A DNA stretch of 64,000 nucleotides from Phymatolithon calcareum (taxonomy: Eukaryota > Rhodophyta > Florideophyceae > Hapalidiales), in contig OZ345366.1 in NCBI GenBank assembly GCA_977006965.1, positions 620,001 to 684,000 of the forward strand, read 5' to 3'. Both the position numbers and the translations under genes were made by a program. Each line of letters starts with the position of its first letter. Positions within the stretch are counted from its first letter, which is position 1. This document shows positions 1 to 12,001 of the stretch, piece after piece. The notes beneath the pieces are model-generated. The model ran no database searches, was not told the DNA's origin, and saw only the letters and a program-made list of their open reading frames with translations.

Positions 1-2
1 TC

Positions 3-3000
3 AAGTATGCTGTTAGTTACCTTACTGGGGATGGATTACAATGGTGGGAACTGATAAATGTAAGTACCCAAGTTAATATTACAACATTTGAAGAGTTCAA
101 AAAAAATTATTGAAGTATTTCGAACCCGTTAGTAGGGAAGTTAACGCGAGAAAAGCACTCAGTACGTTAAAACAAATGGGAGCTTACAGCTCAGTTTCAT
201 CATATAATGCGGAGTTTTCTAAATGGTTACTCCAAATCCCGACTATGGCTAATGATGAACAGGTCTTCCATTACAGCCAGGGATTGAAGAATAGAATAAG
301 AGTGGAGATAGAGAGATCTGAAACAACATCACTCCAAGATGCATTGAGAATTGCTGATCGAATGGACAAGATATACACTAGTGGACCATTCCCATTCCAA
401 GGAGGAAAAAATAATGGGGTTACACCAATGGAAATTGGGATTTTTCCTCAGAAGAATAAATTTGTAAAACTATCTCCAGAAGAAAGAACAAAACGGATGG
501 AACAAAACAAGTGCTTTCTATGCAAAGGAGTTGGCTGCCGTGCGATTAAACATTCACGGAGGAAGCCAAAAAACCAATTCAACCGTTATTAGGGCTCGGC
601 ACTAAAACGGGTGTGTGTATAGTAGCCGATGAAAACAAAAAACGAGAAAAATACAAAAAAGAGAATAGCGTGCACGAAAAAGAGACAACTCAGAGTAATT
701 GTGAAGGTGAGGAAACTAAGGGTAGTTTCCAAGAGACTGCGAAGCTTGAGGGAATCAAGAGGCATCCCCAAGATACTAAAAAGCAGAAAAATACTGCCGA
801 GACTGAGCGGAGTCTCGAGGTGGAGTCTGAGCCTATTTTCCACAATAGGGTACCAAGAGATAAAAAGCAGAAAAATACTGCAAGAGTTTGTACGTTCTCT
901 CCGTACAGAAAAAGGCCTAACAAGAGGCAAGCACTATTGGTTTTCAGAGGAGAAATAGTAAGGCCAAGTGGCAAATTCTACTGTAAAACCTTAGTGGATA
1001 ATAATCATATCAAAGGATTTTGCGCAAAAATTAGAGCTCAGGAGAGAGAGAACTATCCTCAAAGCAGAACTTTGGGACGGAACACTTGTCGAAATGGACT
1101 TATGTTCTGAAAATCTGGGATTACGTATCCGACAGGCAATCTTCAATATACGCCCGTGATTGGATCGCCTACGACATAATCTTAGGAAAGAGCTGGCTAA
1201 CAGTAGTCAATCCTATAATAGATTGGACTCGAAACAGAATTCGTATTAACATTAATGACCAGATTATTACTCTGGACGCAGAGGCGCATAAGCATGGGGC
1301 ATCCCTCCTGAATAGCATGCTTACGAGTAAACAGTTCGCGAGGTTAGCAGAAAAGAGAAATAGTACTTTTTACCATGTGCTTCTAAAACCATCCGGGGAT
1401 GATCATTTTAACGAAGAACGCAGTAACGGTATCAAGGAAATATTGCAAAAATATGAGGATGCTTTCCCTGAAAGGTTACCTCCGGGATTACCTCCACTGA
1501 AAAACATTGAAATGACGATCCATTTGGAAGAAGGATCAAAACCAAAAATTGGTCCAATGTATAAATTATCTGTCTTAGAATTAAAAGAAATGAAGAAACA
1601 ACTCGAAGAAGCATTAGCAAATGGCTTCTTTCGACCAAGTGTGAGTCCTTGGGGAAGCCCAGTCCTATTTACGAAAAAGAAGGATGGAACGTTTCGTATG
1701 TGTATAGACTACAGAGCACTCAACAAACAAACAATTCGGAATCAAGTTCCATTACCTCGCATAGACGAAGTTTGGGACCAATTAAGTGGAGCAAAATTCT
1801 TCTCCACTCTCGATTTAAGAAGTGGTTATCACCAAATCCGTATAAAAGAATCCGATATTGAAAAAACTGCATTCCGAACGCGCTATGGACAGTTTGAATA
1901 TATGGTAACTCCGTTTGGATTAAGTGGAGCTCCAGGATGCTTTCAAACCTTAATGAATAATGTCTTCAGACCATATCTGGATAAATTTATCCTCGTATAT
2001 TTAGATGATATTCTAATATACAGTAAAATTGAAGAGGAACATTACAAACATTTAGAAATTACTCTCGCCATACTAAGAAGGAATCTATTGTATGCGAAGA
2101 AATCAAAGTGCAAATTATTCAAGACTCAAGTTGAATACTTGGGACATATAATCAGCGAAGACGGATTCAAAGTTGACCCTAAAAAGGTTGAAGCTAGCAA
2201 TAATTGGGAAGCACCAAATAATGTAAAGCAAGTCCAAAGTTTCTTAGGACTATGTAATTACTCTAGAAAATTCGTAAAGGATTTTGCTAAATTAGCAGCA
2301 CCCTTAACGAATTTAACCAGAAAAAATAATCCTTTTAAATAGGGAAAACTAGAAAACGATGCTTTTCAATCTTTAATAAGAACTCTAAGTAAAACACCAG
2401 TTCTCAAATGTGCTGATTCGAGTCTAGAATACGAAGTAACATCTGAAGCTTCAGACACAGGAACTGGAGCAGTACTCACACAAACAGATGAAAAAGGATG
2501 CACACCTGTAGCGTATGCATCGAAAAAACTAAGTTTAGCAGAACAAAATTATAGTACACCTGAGAAGGAACTTCTTGGGATAATACACGCATTGCAAGCA
2601 TGGAGATCGTACCTGCATAGGTCAAAATTTACAATCTTAACCGACCATCATCCATTGAAATATTTAGATACTCAAAAAACACTATCGAGAAAACAAGCGA
2701 GATTGGTCGAGTTTATGCAAGAGTTTAATTACTCAATTAAGTACATAAAGGGAAAATCGAATATCGTCGCTGACGCACTTTCAAGTAAAAATAATGAAGT
2801 TCATCCAAAAATCAACGGATGTTATTAGTGAACTTTTGTCTATTACTAAAGTGAAAATAAGTGATGAAATATTGAATAATCTTGAAAAAGATTATAAAAT
2901 TGACAATTATTTTAAAGAAAAGTGGGATAATGTAAAACAACCTTATATGAAAAAGGGGAAAAGGATGTACTTTGAAAACAAACTTTGCATACTTGAAGTT

Positions 3001-4101
3001 GAAATAAGGAAGACGGTTATGCATGATAATCATGAATCTCTATTAGGAGGACATAGAGGTGAGAATAAAACATTCACCCTACTTAAACGACACCTCTACT
3101 GGCCTACGCAAAGAAGTGATATCAAGAAATATGTAAATTCATGTCAAAAATGTCAAGAATTCAAAGCTTCTAACCAATTGAAGTTAGGAAAACTAAGAGC
3201 TTTTCCGCCTGCCAAACGTAAGTGGGAAGAAATTTCAATGGATTTCACATTTAAATTACCGAAAGAGAAGGACAATATGACAACCATTTTAGTAGTTGTT
3301 GATAAACTATCCAAAAGAGCACATTTTATCTCTCTTCCAGCTAAGCACAAAGCAGAAGACACGGCAAAAGTGTTCTACAAGGAAATATAGAAACATCATG
3401 GTCTACCAAGAACAATCATATCTGATAGAGACGTACGATTCACTGCCAACTTCTGGAAAGAACTTATGCGACTCCTTCAGATTCATTCGAATCTTTCGAC
3501 TGCCTTTCACCCACAAACCGATGGACATTCTGAATGTTCTTTTAGAATATTACAAGGAATGTTTAGATGTTTTGTCAGTTACACACAGAGAGATTGGAGC
3601 AAATATCTTCCAGGCCTCGAATTCGCTTACGAAAACCCACTTTCAATATCTGATATCTTATTCAGTGATGAAAGTACTAAAGAAAAGAATTCAAAACGAT
3701 TCCTGAAAGAAATTAGTGAAGCAACTAAATTTGCAAAATTAGCAATAGAAGAAGCTAATTTACGCAATGCCGATAACGTTGCCAGTAAGAGAAAAGATGA
3801 GGAATTTGAAATAGGTGATCAAGTAATGCTTTCAACAGAAAACCTATCGCTCAAAACTGGTAGAGTTAAGAAATTAACACCAAAGTTTCTTGGACCCTTG
3901 AAAATCCTCAAGAAACACACCAATGGTGTAGCATATGAATTGAAAATACCAGAACAACTTGGAGAAATTCATGACACATTCCATATTTCTCTACTTAAAC
4001 GTTTTATACCTGATCACTTCGACCGAACTACAACCAATCCTACAAGTACCGCCGCCAAGAACTTCATGAAGATTTCAGAACTTCTCAACCCCGAAACTTA
4101 G
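3..4101 (+). pseudogene. Ty3/gypsy gag-pol, degenerate, 5' end outside window
   Basis: This is the gag-pol coding region of a Ty3/gypsy LTR retrotransposon, broken in several places. The order is gag, protease, reverse transcriptase, RNase H, integrase, as in Ty3/gypsy. Gag starts in frame 3 and shifts to frame 2 near 105. It ends with a cysteine knuckle at about 505-550 and a stop at 590. The protease keeps its C-terminal ILGKSWL motif (about 1175-1200), but the catalytic DSG has become DNN near 1000. RT (1500-2100) has YLDDILIYS. RNase H has SDTG, EKELL, TDHHPL and ADALS. Integrase has the HHCC finger (3015-3160), then MDFTF, ISDRD and TDGHSE as its DDE positions. Lesions seen are a shift near 1100, TAG at 2340, a shift near 2800 and TAG at 3388. 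No chromodomain is visible after the GPLKIL/HDTFHIS C-terminal region. The copy cannot make an intact polyprotein. The region is more A-rich than the rest of the window. Confidence 0.93.
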
Positions 4102-4140
4102 AGTAATCGAGGACGAATAAAAAAATAAGAGGGGAGGATT

Positions 4141-5046
4141 TGTAACGATTTTATGTTACAAGAGTTACACATGTACTACAACTATGATTGCCACGTAGCG
4201 CATTACAGTACGTGTTACACATATACTGCAAAATGCCACTTATGCAAATACACGAGTGTTACAAGTGCTATTGCAAAGTTTCAATCATTCGCATTCCTAT
4301 TGGTCAGTTTTAGATTCCATCACCCAATCGTCTAGTGGAATCTAAATAGGGCTTTTTATATGTAAAAAATAGATCTAGTTTAGAATGGAAGGTGCGACTA
4401 TTGTCTATATAAGACAGACCGACGTCGCACTTATGTGGCGTCCAACGCCACTATCATACTCATATACAAATAGCTCCCTTCATATTGTCATTACAGCTTG
4501 CATTTACAGAAAGCCATTACAGATAACATTACAGTCATTACAGTACCAAAGGTTTCGATGCGTACTTACACCATGACGGATCACCAAGGGCAAACCCTAG
4601 AACCGCTGCTTACAGCTTACCTGTGCTTACACTGTAAGCACCTCAGCGGCGCCGGGCTAGGAAGCCGCTTCGCGGCTTCCAGACTCTTCCATTGATCCAA
4701 TTCTCATACTGCCAAGTCATCTTTTGATCCATTGTTTTTTCTATAAAGGTCGGCGCTTCGCGCCGCCCTTGGCTTTCCGCCAGGGAACAACCCGACCAAA
4801 CCCAGTGTGCCAACTTGTGCATTTCAAACCCCACAACTTAGTAGAGTTAGAGAAGACTGAAGCCGAGCAAACCACTCCGAGTAACAGTCTAGAGACCCTA
4901 AAGAACAATAAGTTCAGAGCCTCTAGAATAAAAACTAAAAAAGTGAAATAAAAGTACAAAAGTACGAACTCCATTCCAACATTCCAACAAAGATCCCAAA
5001 AATAATCATAACGACAAATCATACCTAAAAAGTCGTTATATTAACA
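4141..5046 (+). repeat. probable 3' LTR of the gypsy element
   Basis: A purine-rich tract (about 4119-4137, AAGAGGGGAGG) directly precedes TGTAACGA at 4141, the usual PPT/LTR junction. The segment has a TATA box (TATATAA, 4406-4412) and AATAAA signals at 4927 and 4947, as expected for U3, R and U5. The proposed end is TCGTTATATTAACA at 5033-5046, roughly the inverse of the start. The 5' LTR lies outside the window, so the end is inferred and could be wrong by hundreds of bases. The R/U5 part contains strong GC hairpins at 4660-4680 and 4751-4765. Confidence 0.5.
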
Positions 5047-6289
5047 GTCCCCTATTTGCCCCGGATGAGTGCTGTACTAGAAGCGGCCGGTGAGCGGACG
5101 CCAACGCAGAAATCTTCTCAGTCCTCGTTTCGAACGGGTCCTATCACCTTGCTTGCGCTGACAGGTGCGTGCGTGGCGACCAGACTGTTAGTGTCACCTC
5201 CCTAAGCGGTTCGAAATCAGCCTTGCGGATTTACTTACATCCGCTTGGAATTTGTCGCAACTGAGAGCACTCGTTTGTCCGACCATTCAAGGGCGTGTAT
5301 CCGCATCCATTGCACCCTCTCTAATGCCTGGGTAGATTCTTGTGCTGCTGCAGTTCCTTTATATGTAGAATAGTAAAGCCAGAACCGTCGGGGTATCGAA
5401 GAGACCCGCACGGTGAACTAGCCTCTGCTTTGCCGTGTATGCGCTGCGCTCCAGTAATCTAACTGTACTGTGCTCAGCTGTACCTCTCTCCTCTTTCCCT
5501 CTGGAACGCCTTGACGTGTCACAACAGTCACTTCCACTGAAATGTTTCGGTTAATATTGGTACTTCTTGTTAAATGTTCCTTTGCGGCTTGAGCGTCCTA
5601 ACATTACAACGAGCGACCATTTAATTGACCGTTCACGGAGTCAAACAACTTTTTCGAAGTTTAGCTTGACGCCGAGGAGCATATTTACGTTCATCACTAC
5701 ATGCACCCTCGCTCTCGTCAACCACTTCGAAAGAAAGCTCTACCCGATGAGATGAATAGACAGTTTGCCGGCCACGATACATCTGTGTCCCTTTTTGAGA
5801 CAAAAGCAGATCCAAACTCGGCCCCAGCGTTGAACGTACCTATGAAAGGCTACTCACTTGCTGTTGTTCTGAGCAGAAAAACACGCTTTACAGCTATCTG
5901 TTACTCAAAATGGATCTCGAATGACCATCACTCCACCTGTAGCTTCTGCCACAAAAGGTCTTTGCAGGAAATACTAGAGCCCCAGAGGCCCAGATTTCTA
6001 TATTTTTAGGCCCACATAGAATAAAGCTGCCCCTGGCCGCTGTAGTGGGCATATCATAAGTGCATCTGTGCAAAGTGAGTATATTAGTAAATTCGGCAAA
6101 CTTGGTTCTAAATCTTATTGTCGAAGTAAAGCTACCTCCTCAGATAGAATACGAGATGTAAGAGAAGAACAGCCTTTGTGGGTAGCACCTGAGGAAGCCT
6201 TGTCTGTATATTTGTATGACTGAGGGGCATTTAAAAATAAATTTTGCAAAAAGACTTTTTAGTTTTTTGCAAATTTGATTTCTAAATGC
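5047..6289. other. intergenic, no gene seen
   Basis: Only short overlapping frames without recognisable protein features occur here. About 6172-6205 shares a roughly 30-bp sequence with the reverse strand near 53880-53910 (core GAGGAAGCCTTG), a small dispersed repeat. Confidence 0.5.
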
Positions 6290-8360
6290 CAGCGCACGAA
6301 ATAAATTTAACTAAGAATCCATGTAACAGCCGGGTCAAAATAGCCTATATAACACGGGGCTCGAAAAACTATCAAATCCGCTATTACTCGATAGAAAAGA
6401 AAATGAGGAAATTCGCAAAATGCCCACAAAAAGTGGTAAAAGTACGCTAAATATCCACCCTGTTGAGACCACTAGGCCAGAAGATGTGTGCTCCTGGTCC
6501 AGGGACATGTGTGGACCTATGATCTACCCTATATCAAGGATGTGTATCCCTATGAGTGTCTGAACGAAGGAATCAGGTGTGGAGAAAGAGAGGAAGAACG
6601 AGCGAAACGATGTGTATCCCTACACTCCCCCGCACGCCTAGTGACTGAGGAAGACTGTATTCTGGGTGAATCTTGAACGTAAAGACTTGAATTTTGCGAG
6701 CACAGGGTTTTCGTTGTTAATTTTGCTTGAGGTTTGTGGCTTACCTTGAACCGTTTCTCGTGTGTTATTTCTGTAATTTATTTGTAAACATGGACTACGT
6801 GTTATTCTTGTAGTCGTGATTCGATAATTCGCCGTTGTACTTGCTGCCCTTGCCGGTAGTCGAACTGGGAATCTTAATACTCGTCCTTCTCTCACGTGGG
6901 GCCCATAACCTGTAGAGACCACCCCTGGACCAGGGACATGTGTGGACCTTTGATCTATCCTATATCGAGGATGTGTATCCCTACACACCCCTAGCCAAAG
7001 CTACTACTCACCCATAGCAAAATATAATATCATACTCACCCTAGCCGACCCTACTACTCATCCGTTTCTCAGAGCACTCTATGCGACAGTGAAATTTATT
7101 GCGTACGCTACTCTCTCTGGTTCAGATCTTCGTCGAAACTATTGATAGAATCTCCGTCAGCGAAGGCGCTGAGGTCGATGATCATGGACTGAGCCGCTTT
7201 GTGGGTGTGCTTTCGCTTTGCCTCGACAAGGTTGTGTATGTTGGGTCATCGCGCCGTTCGGAAAACAGAAAACGCTGCGGAGCTGCTGCCGAGTCGTCTC
7301 AGAAAGAGGAGTTGTGCTGAGCGTGTGCATTTCGCCGGGATCGCGCTGCCGCACTGCCTCCAGATAAGACCGCAATACTCTGATTTGCGCTAGGTGGTGG
7401 TGGTCATCCGTTTCCAGCTTGGAAGCCACTATGGTGTGCGCCTTTGTGCGCTTTAAGACGACACTGCATTGCTTGCGGGCCATTTCGAGCATGTGCACAA
7501 AAGTTGGATCAAGGGGAAGTTGCAGCCACTTCCCTTTTTCCGTCTAAAAACGCAACTGTTAGCGCTCCACGTAACGGATGAGTAGTAGTTTTGGTTTGAT
7601 TGGATGTTTAGCGTACTTTCACCACTTTCGGTGGGCATTTAGCGAATTTCCTCAAAAGAAAATGGTGCCAATGGCTTGGGATCCTTCTGATCAATCGATT
7701 AACAAGTTCTCTTAGACGTGAGCGCTTTCTCCCTGCAGCCGGACTACGCCAGAGAAAGGGCGATTTGGGTGCAAAATAATATTTTGGTTATCATATAATG
7801 ATAACCATCGTTTAGGGGAGTGAAAATCACTGCTCTTGTGGCCATGATCCGATATGAAGGAAGAGAAAAGCTAAAAACTGCACCCAAGCTGGCCGAAAAC
7901 GAACGCAATTCGAACGACAGCTATACTGTTAGAGTCTGTACTATATCCGCTATCCCATGCACTGAGCCTCGGTGCTACCGGGATCGTAGCGGATTTGATA
8001 ATTTTCACCACCCAGTATTCCTGTGTCCCGGCCGATACATGGATTCTTAGTTAAAAATTTATTTCGTGCGCTACTCTCTCTGCTGTAGCTCCTCGTCGCA
8101 TGTAGCATCTCAGTAATCGCAGGCGGTGGGGTTAATTAAAATGGACTGATGCTTTTGTCGTTGTGTTTTGGCTTCGCCTTGACGATGTTTTGGACGTTCG
8201 GCCTACTGCATGTCTGTGAGAAGTGGCCCGTGTATCCGCTCGGTCTTCTTGCGATTTCGGCCGGCTTAAAATGTGTGATGCTGTCCACGTGTTGCTTGGC
8301 CCAAGTTCAGCGGACCAGTAGTGTGAGGGTACCGTCTGCCTTGGTTTTACTGTCCTCAAG
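6290..8360. repeat. rearranged mobile-element relic with inverted and direct copies
   Basis: Segment 6290-6460 matches, on the reverse strand, parts of 7590-7680 and 7970-8070. Shared strings include AGCGCACGAAATAAATTT, AACTAAGAATCCATGTA and GAGGAAATTCGC. Segment 7085-7300 is a diverged direct copy of 8050-8240, both running through CTACTCTCTCTG and a codon-like stretch. A further pair is CCAGGGACATGTGTGGACC at about 6499 and 6930. A fragment of the same family lies at 10010-10050. The arrangement suggests nested insertions of one element family; its class is not identified. Confidence 0.5.
7157..7560 (-). pseudogene. coding relic of the same unidentified mobile element
   Basis: On the minus strand a frame of more than 110 codons reads like protein: a helical, charged segment around KWLQLPLDPTF and then HHLAQIRVLRSYLEAVRQ. 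A diverged copy of its downstream end occurs in the repeat at 8132-8230, where TTLSRQSESTPTK here corresponds to KTSSRRSQNTTTK there. Homology between repeat copies at the protein level supports former coding. No start codon or known domain was recognised, so the function is unknown. Confidence 0.3.
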
Positions 8361-8372
8361 GTTGCTCATATA

Positions 8373-9955
8373 CACTCCCCGAAATTAATATAGCCCCACT
8401 TTGGCAAACCGTCAGGGCCACACGCATGGCGGGAATCGCGTTAAAGGACCGGTGGTCCTTTAATCGTCTTCTCATTGCTCTACGTACTAGCCCAAATATG
8501 GCTCGCTAGGTTTTTGTTAACTCGCATTGTACGCCAAAATGTATGATAGCCCCTATTTTCTCCCGCGCAACAATTTGGCCCCGGAAAACTTCATGCATCC
8601 GCCAAGCGGAAGTATATGGGATTCATAGGGCGCTCGGCGCCCTGTGGCCTTCTTTATATGCATGGCGACGTACCCACGTACGCTGTTCGAGTCACTCAGC
8701 CCCCAACCATGGGTCGCGGACTGTCTCTGACGAAGGAGGAGGAGGCGGTGATCCGGGCGCTCGACTCCAAAGGCTTGAGCAAGAGGGCCATTGCTTTGCA
8801 AGTGAAACGGTCCCGAAAAGCCGTGTCGAACTTTCTGAACAAGTTCCCTGGTCAATCTCGACGGAAAAAGGCGGGGAGGCCCCGAAAGCAGTCTGATCAG
8901 GCTGCTCGGGCAGTCATTCGGAATGCTTCTGCTTCAACAATGACGGCTCGGGAGCTCCGAGACATGTACAGTTTACCCGTCGGAGTGCGTCGCGTACAGC
9001 AAGTCCTTAGCGATACTAAGTACTTGGAGTTTAGACGAATGAAACGGGCTCCAAGCCTTACCCCTTGGCACAAGGATTAACGTGACAAGTGGGCCCGCCT
9101 TCGTCTTCGCCTGAGCCGCTCGCAGTGGACCAGGACAATCTTTTCTGATGAGAAGCGATTCTGTTTGGATGGTCCAGACGGTTTTGGGTACTATTGGGCC
9201 GACAAAAGGGTCCCTGAAGAATACTTTTCCCGTCGGCAGCAAGGCGGGGGACGGGTTATCGTCTGGGGTTGTTTTTCGTGGCGCGGAAAGCCCGAACTAG
9301 TATTCGTACCGAACACAATGAATGCGCAAAGGTACGTGCAGCTGCTTGAGAATCATCTGGAACCGTTTGCGGAATCGTGCTACGGTGGGGACTGGAGTTT
9401 CCAGCAGGATAACGCGCGGGCGCACACAGCGAGGTACACAGATGAGTACTTCTTTGAAGCAGGGATCAGCCTTATGACTTGACCATCGCGTTGTCCCGAT
9501 CTGAACCCAATAGAGAACCTGTGGGGCATCGTTGCGCGTGATGTTTACAAGGATTGTCGTCAGTTTGAGTACGAGGACGACCTCATCGAAGCGATTCAAG
9601 CATCCTGGGATCGTATTGGTCTGGAAACGCTTCGGAAGCTGATTGGATCGATACCGGACCGGTGCATGATGGTTATCGAGAAGCGCGGTGGGTCTACTGG
9701 CTACTGAGCGTTGTTGTTTGGTGCGATAGGCTAAGAAAATAAAAGTGGCGCTAACTTACCGCGGACGTAAAAAATGTGCTATTCAAGCAAACTTGATTTA
9801 CTGTTTGACTCCATGGGGGTTCACTAAATTAGGTTAGTCATTGCGTTGAAAAAGAAGGTTATACATGCAGTGCGACAAAAATAGTGGCGCCAGGAGTCAC
9901 CATGGCTACAAGAGAGAACTCATGCCAAGGTGGGCTATATTAATTTCCGGGAGTG
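8373..9955 (+). mobile_element. Tc1/mariner element, full length
   Basis: The element is bounded by imperfect inverted repeats of about 35 bp: CACTCCCCGAAATTAATATA at the left end and the complement of CACTCCCGGAAATTAATATA at the right. It is flanked by TA at 8371-8372 and 9956-9957, the TA target duplication of this superfamily. It is 1583 bp long and contains one transposase gene. The ends remain very similar, so the insertion is probably not ancient. It sits inside the repeat relic that precedes it. Confidence 0.9.
8709..9707 (+). pseudogene. Tc1/mariner DD34E transposase with two in-frame stops
   Basis: This cut-and-paste transposase would be 332 residues from the ATG at 8709. Two helix-turn-helix units occupy roughly residues 5-110 (TKEEEAVIRALDSKGLSKRA, then a GRPRK linker). 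The catalytic residues are D147 in IFSDEKRF, D234 in FQQDNARAHTA and E269 in PDLNPIENLWG. There are 34 positions between D2 and E, the Tc1 spacing. TAA at 9078 and TGA at 9480 interrupt a frame that is otherwise continuous to the TGA at 9705. The second replaces what is normally Trp before the P(S)xxPDLNPIE motif. This copy is therefore inactive, though its ends could still be moved by an active relative. Confidence 0.92.
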
Positions 9956-9957
9956 TA

Positions 9958-12001
9958 CTGTACTAGTCGTCGGTTTGTCTCTAGGGTTAGCTAAAGTACA
10001 TCGTAACAAGTAGTTTTGGTTAGTGGTGCTTATTTAGCGGATTTCCTCAATTATTTTCAAAAAAAGAAGCTGTTGGAGGGAACTTCTTGAGAATTCAATT
10101 TTTGCGTCCGCACTACCAGTCTGGAAAATTTGACGCGTCGTAGGTCTGTCTGACTGCTGTGGTCATTTTTTCTCACAAAAGTGTGTGAAAACATCTGGAG
10201 CGAAATTTGCAAACACGTGGAATCAGGCATGCCTGCGGCATAGGTCTGGGTGCACCCAGACCTATGCCGCGTCCTTGTAACCAGTCCACGAAATAATGAC
10301 TGATAATGAGGACTTTTTTGACTGGCTCTATGCCGCGATTTTGACGAATTCTCAAGAATGCCCCTCTGTCGTGCAGTGATGTGCTCAAAAAGCAACGGAT
10401 TTTTCCAGTCTGAGCATATGCTCTTATTTCTAAGAAATAACGAGTCACTTGAACAAAAATCAGCGAAAATCTGCGAGTCATGACACCTGTCCCCACTCGC
10501 GGATAAACTCACGAATCGTTGACGGATTTTTCATAAAAATAAAGAATTCTTTAAAATTGTTTTATTTGAAGTTCTTCTTGCATGCACACAATAGCAACTG
10601 CTAGTGCTTGTACCTTTATCTCACTCAAGCCGGAAGTAAATGAACAGCTGGTCGAAAAAGTTGGATCATCAATCATCCTGTGCCTTGTCGAGGGATACTG
10701 TTCCGGAATCTGCCCCAAATATCATATCCAGAGATGATGGATAAGACAGCTTGCTATTATGCCGAGGTGTCAGCATTCATTGCAGGGCAGCACGGCCTAG
10801 TTTCACCATGCTTCCAAGTTGAGAGCCGAATTTTTGGAACCAATTGCCTTCAATGGAAAAGCGCGAGTACTACGAAGCACTCATGTCGCGAGCCGACGAC
10901 GATGACGAGAAGGCCATCAAGATATCCGCTGTATAAGACGCATGTACAAAGGTGGCATTATTAGTACATTTGGATTACGAAGCAGTGAAATTAACACCTC
11001 TCTCAAAGCTGTGTGAATGAATGCAATTGCATCGCAGTTCAAATTTGTATGCGAACCCCGTTAACGCACTGATTGCAATCAACTTGTCTCCAGAATCTGA
11101 GTGATGTATTGAACGAACCGAAGTGATGCAACCGTACCTTGGTTTGGAATGACAGGAGTTAGAAAAACGCCTCCCCTCTTAGATCAATTTTAGTCAAAGA
11201 TAATGGTTGATTATATATTTTAAGTGTCAAGAGTCGACATCGGACGAATGAAAACGCGAAACCGCGAAGGCCACGGCCGGAATTGCGAACGCGGGGCGGC
11301 GCGATGATGGTATCGAATGTTGCCTTGACAGTGAAGGCGGAAAAGTGGTCTGAGTTTCCCGGAATAGGAGATATTTGCAGAGCTTGAGGTGCGTGTCCGC
11401 TTTTAACCCAATGGAAACGCTTCGTTATTCTGGATGATCACTATTTATCTCAACTGGGACGTGAAACTATTCTTTTATCGACCGACTCGAATTCGCTAGA
11501 CTAGTCTCCCCAATTTCTAGTTGTGAAGACGGGCAAAAACGCGGAAACTAATCAGCAGAGTGATTCGGCTAGTCTCGCTCTCTCAGTCTAATATCGTGCG
11601 GTCCAAGTTAAGACGACGAAATCTCTTCAACGTAAAAAAACTTAACATAACTAATGCTCACTACAAAAAGACAACTATTCGTCACGTGAGAATATAATTC
11701 AAGATGCTGCTTAGTTTCAAGCCTCTCGGCCTACAGCTTAAGGAATTATGCCACTTGTGACGTCCAGCATCAAGCGATCGGTGAACAGAGATATACATGT
11801 CTCGACGAAAGTTGCGATCTTCAATTCGCTTCTGGTTCATACTGTTGAAGTTGACTCATGTATGCTTATCCTTAACTGCCTCCACATACCACTCACCGCC
11901 TTGATTTTTGGGCCCCATTTGCTGAAATTTCAAGGCGCGTTTTCGGCAGACCTGGCCTCATTGTTTCCCATTAGGTACAGTCGGGACATTTTCGTTTGTT
12001 T
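9958..12001. other. intergenic, repeats and a palindrome
   Basis: No intact gene is visible. The span holds a fragment of the 6290-8360 repeat family (10010-10050) and the perfect palindrome at 10235-10270. A short frame at 11748-11850 contains SVNRDIHVSTKVAIFNSLL, resembling the segment after the palm in non-LTR reverse transcriptases. That resemblance is weak and isolated. Confidence 0.4.
10235..10270. repeat. 36-bp perfect palindrome
   Basis: The left half, GCGGCATAGGTCTGGGTG, is followed with no spacer by its exact reverse complement, giving 18 bp on each side. It could form a cruciform, or a long hairpin if transcribed. No coding frame or element end was linked to it. Confidence 0.9.
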
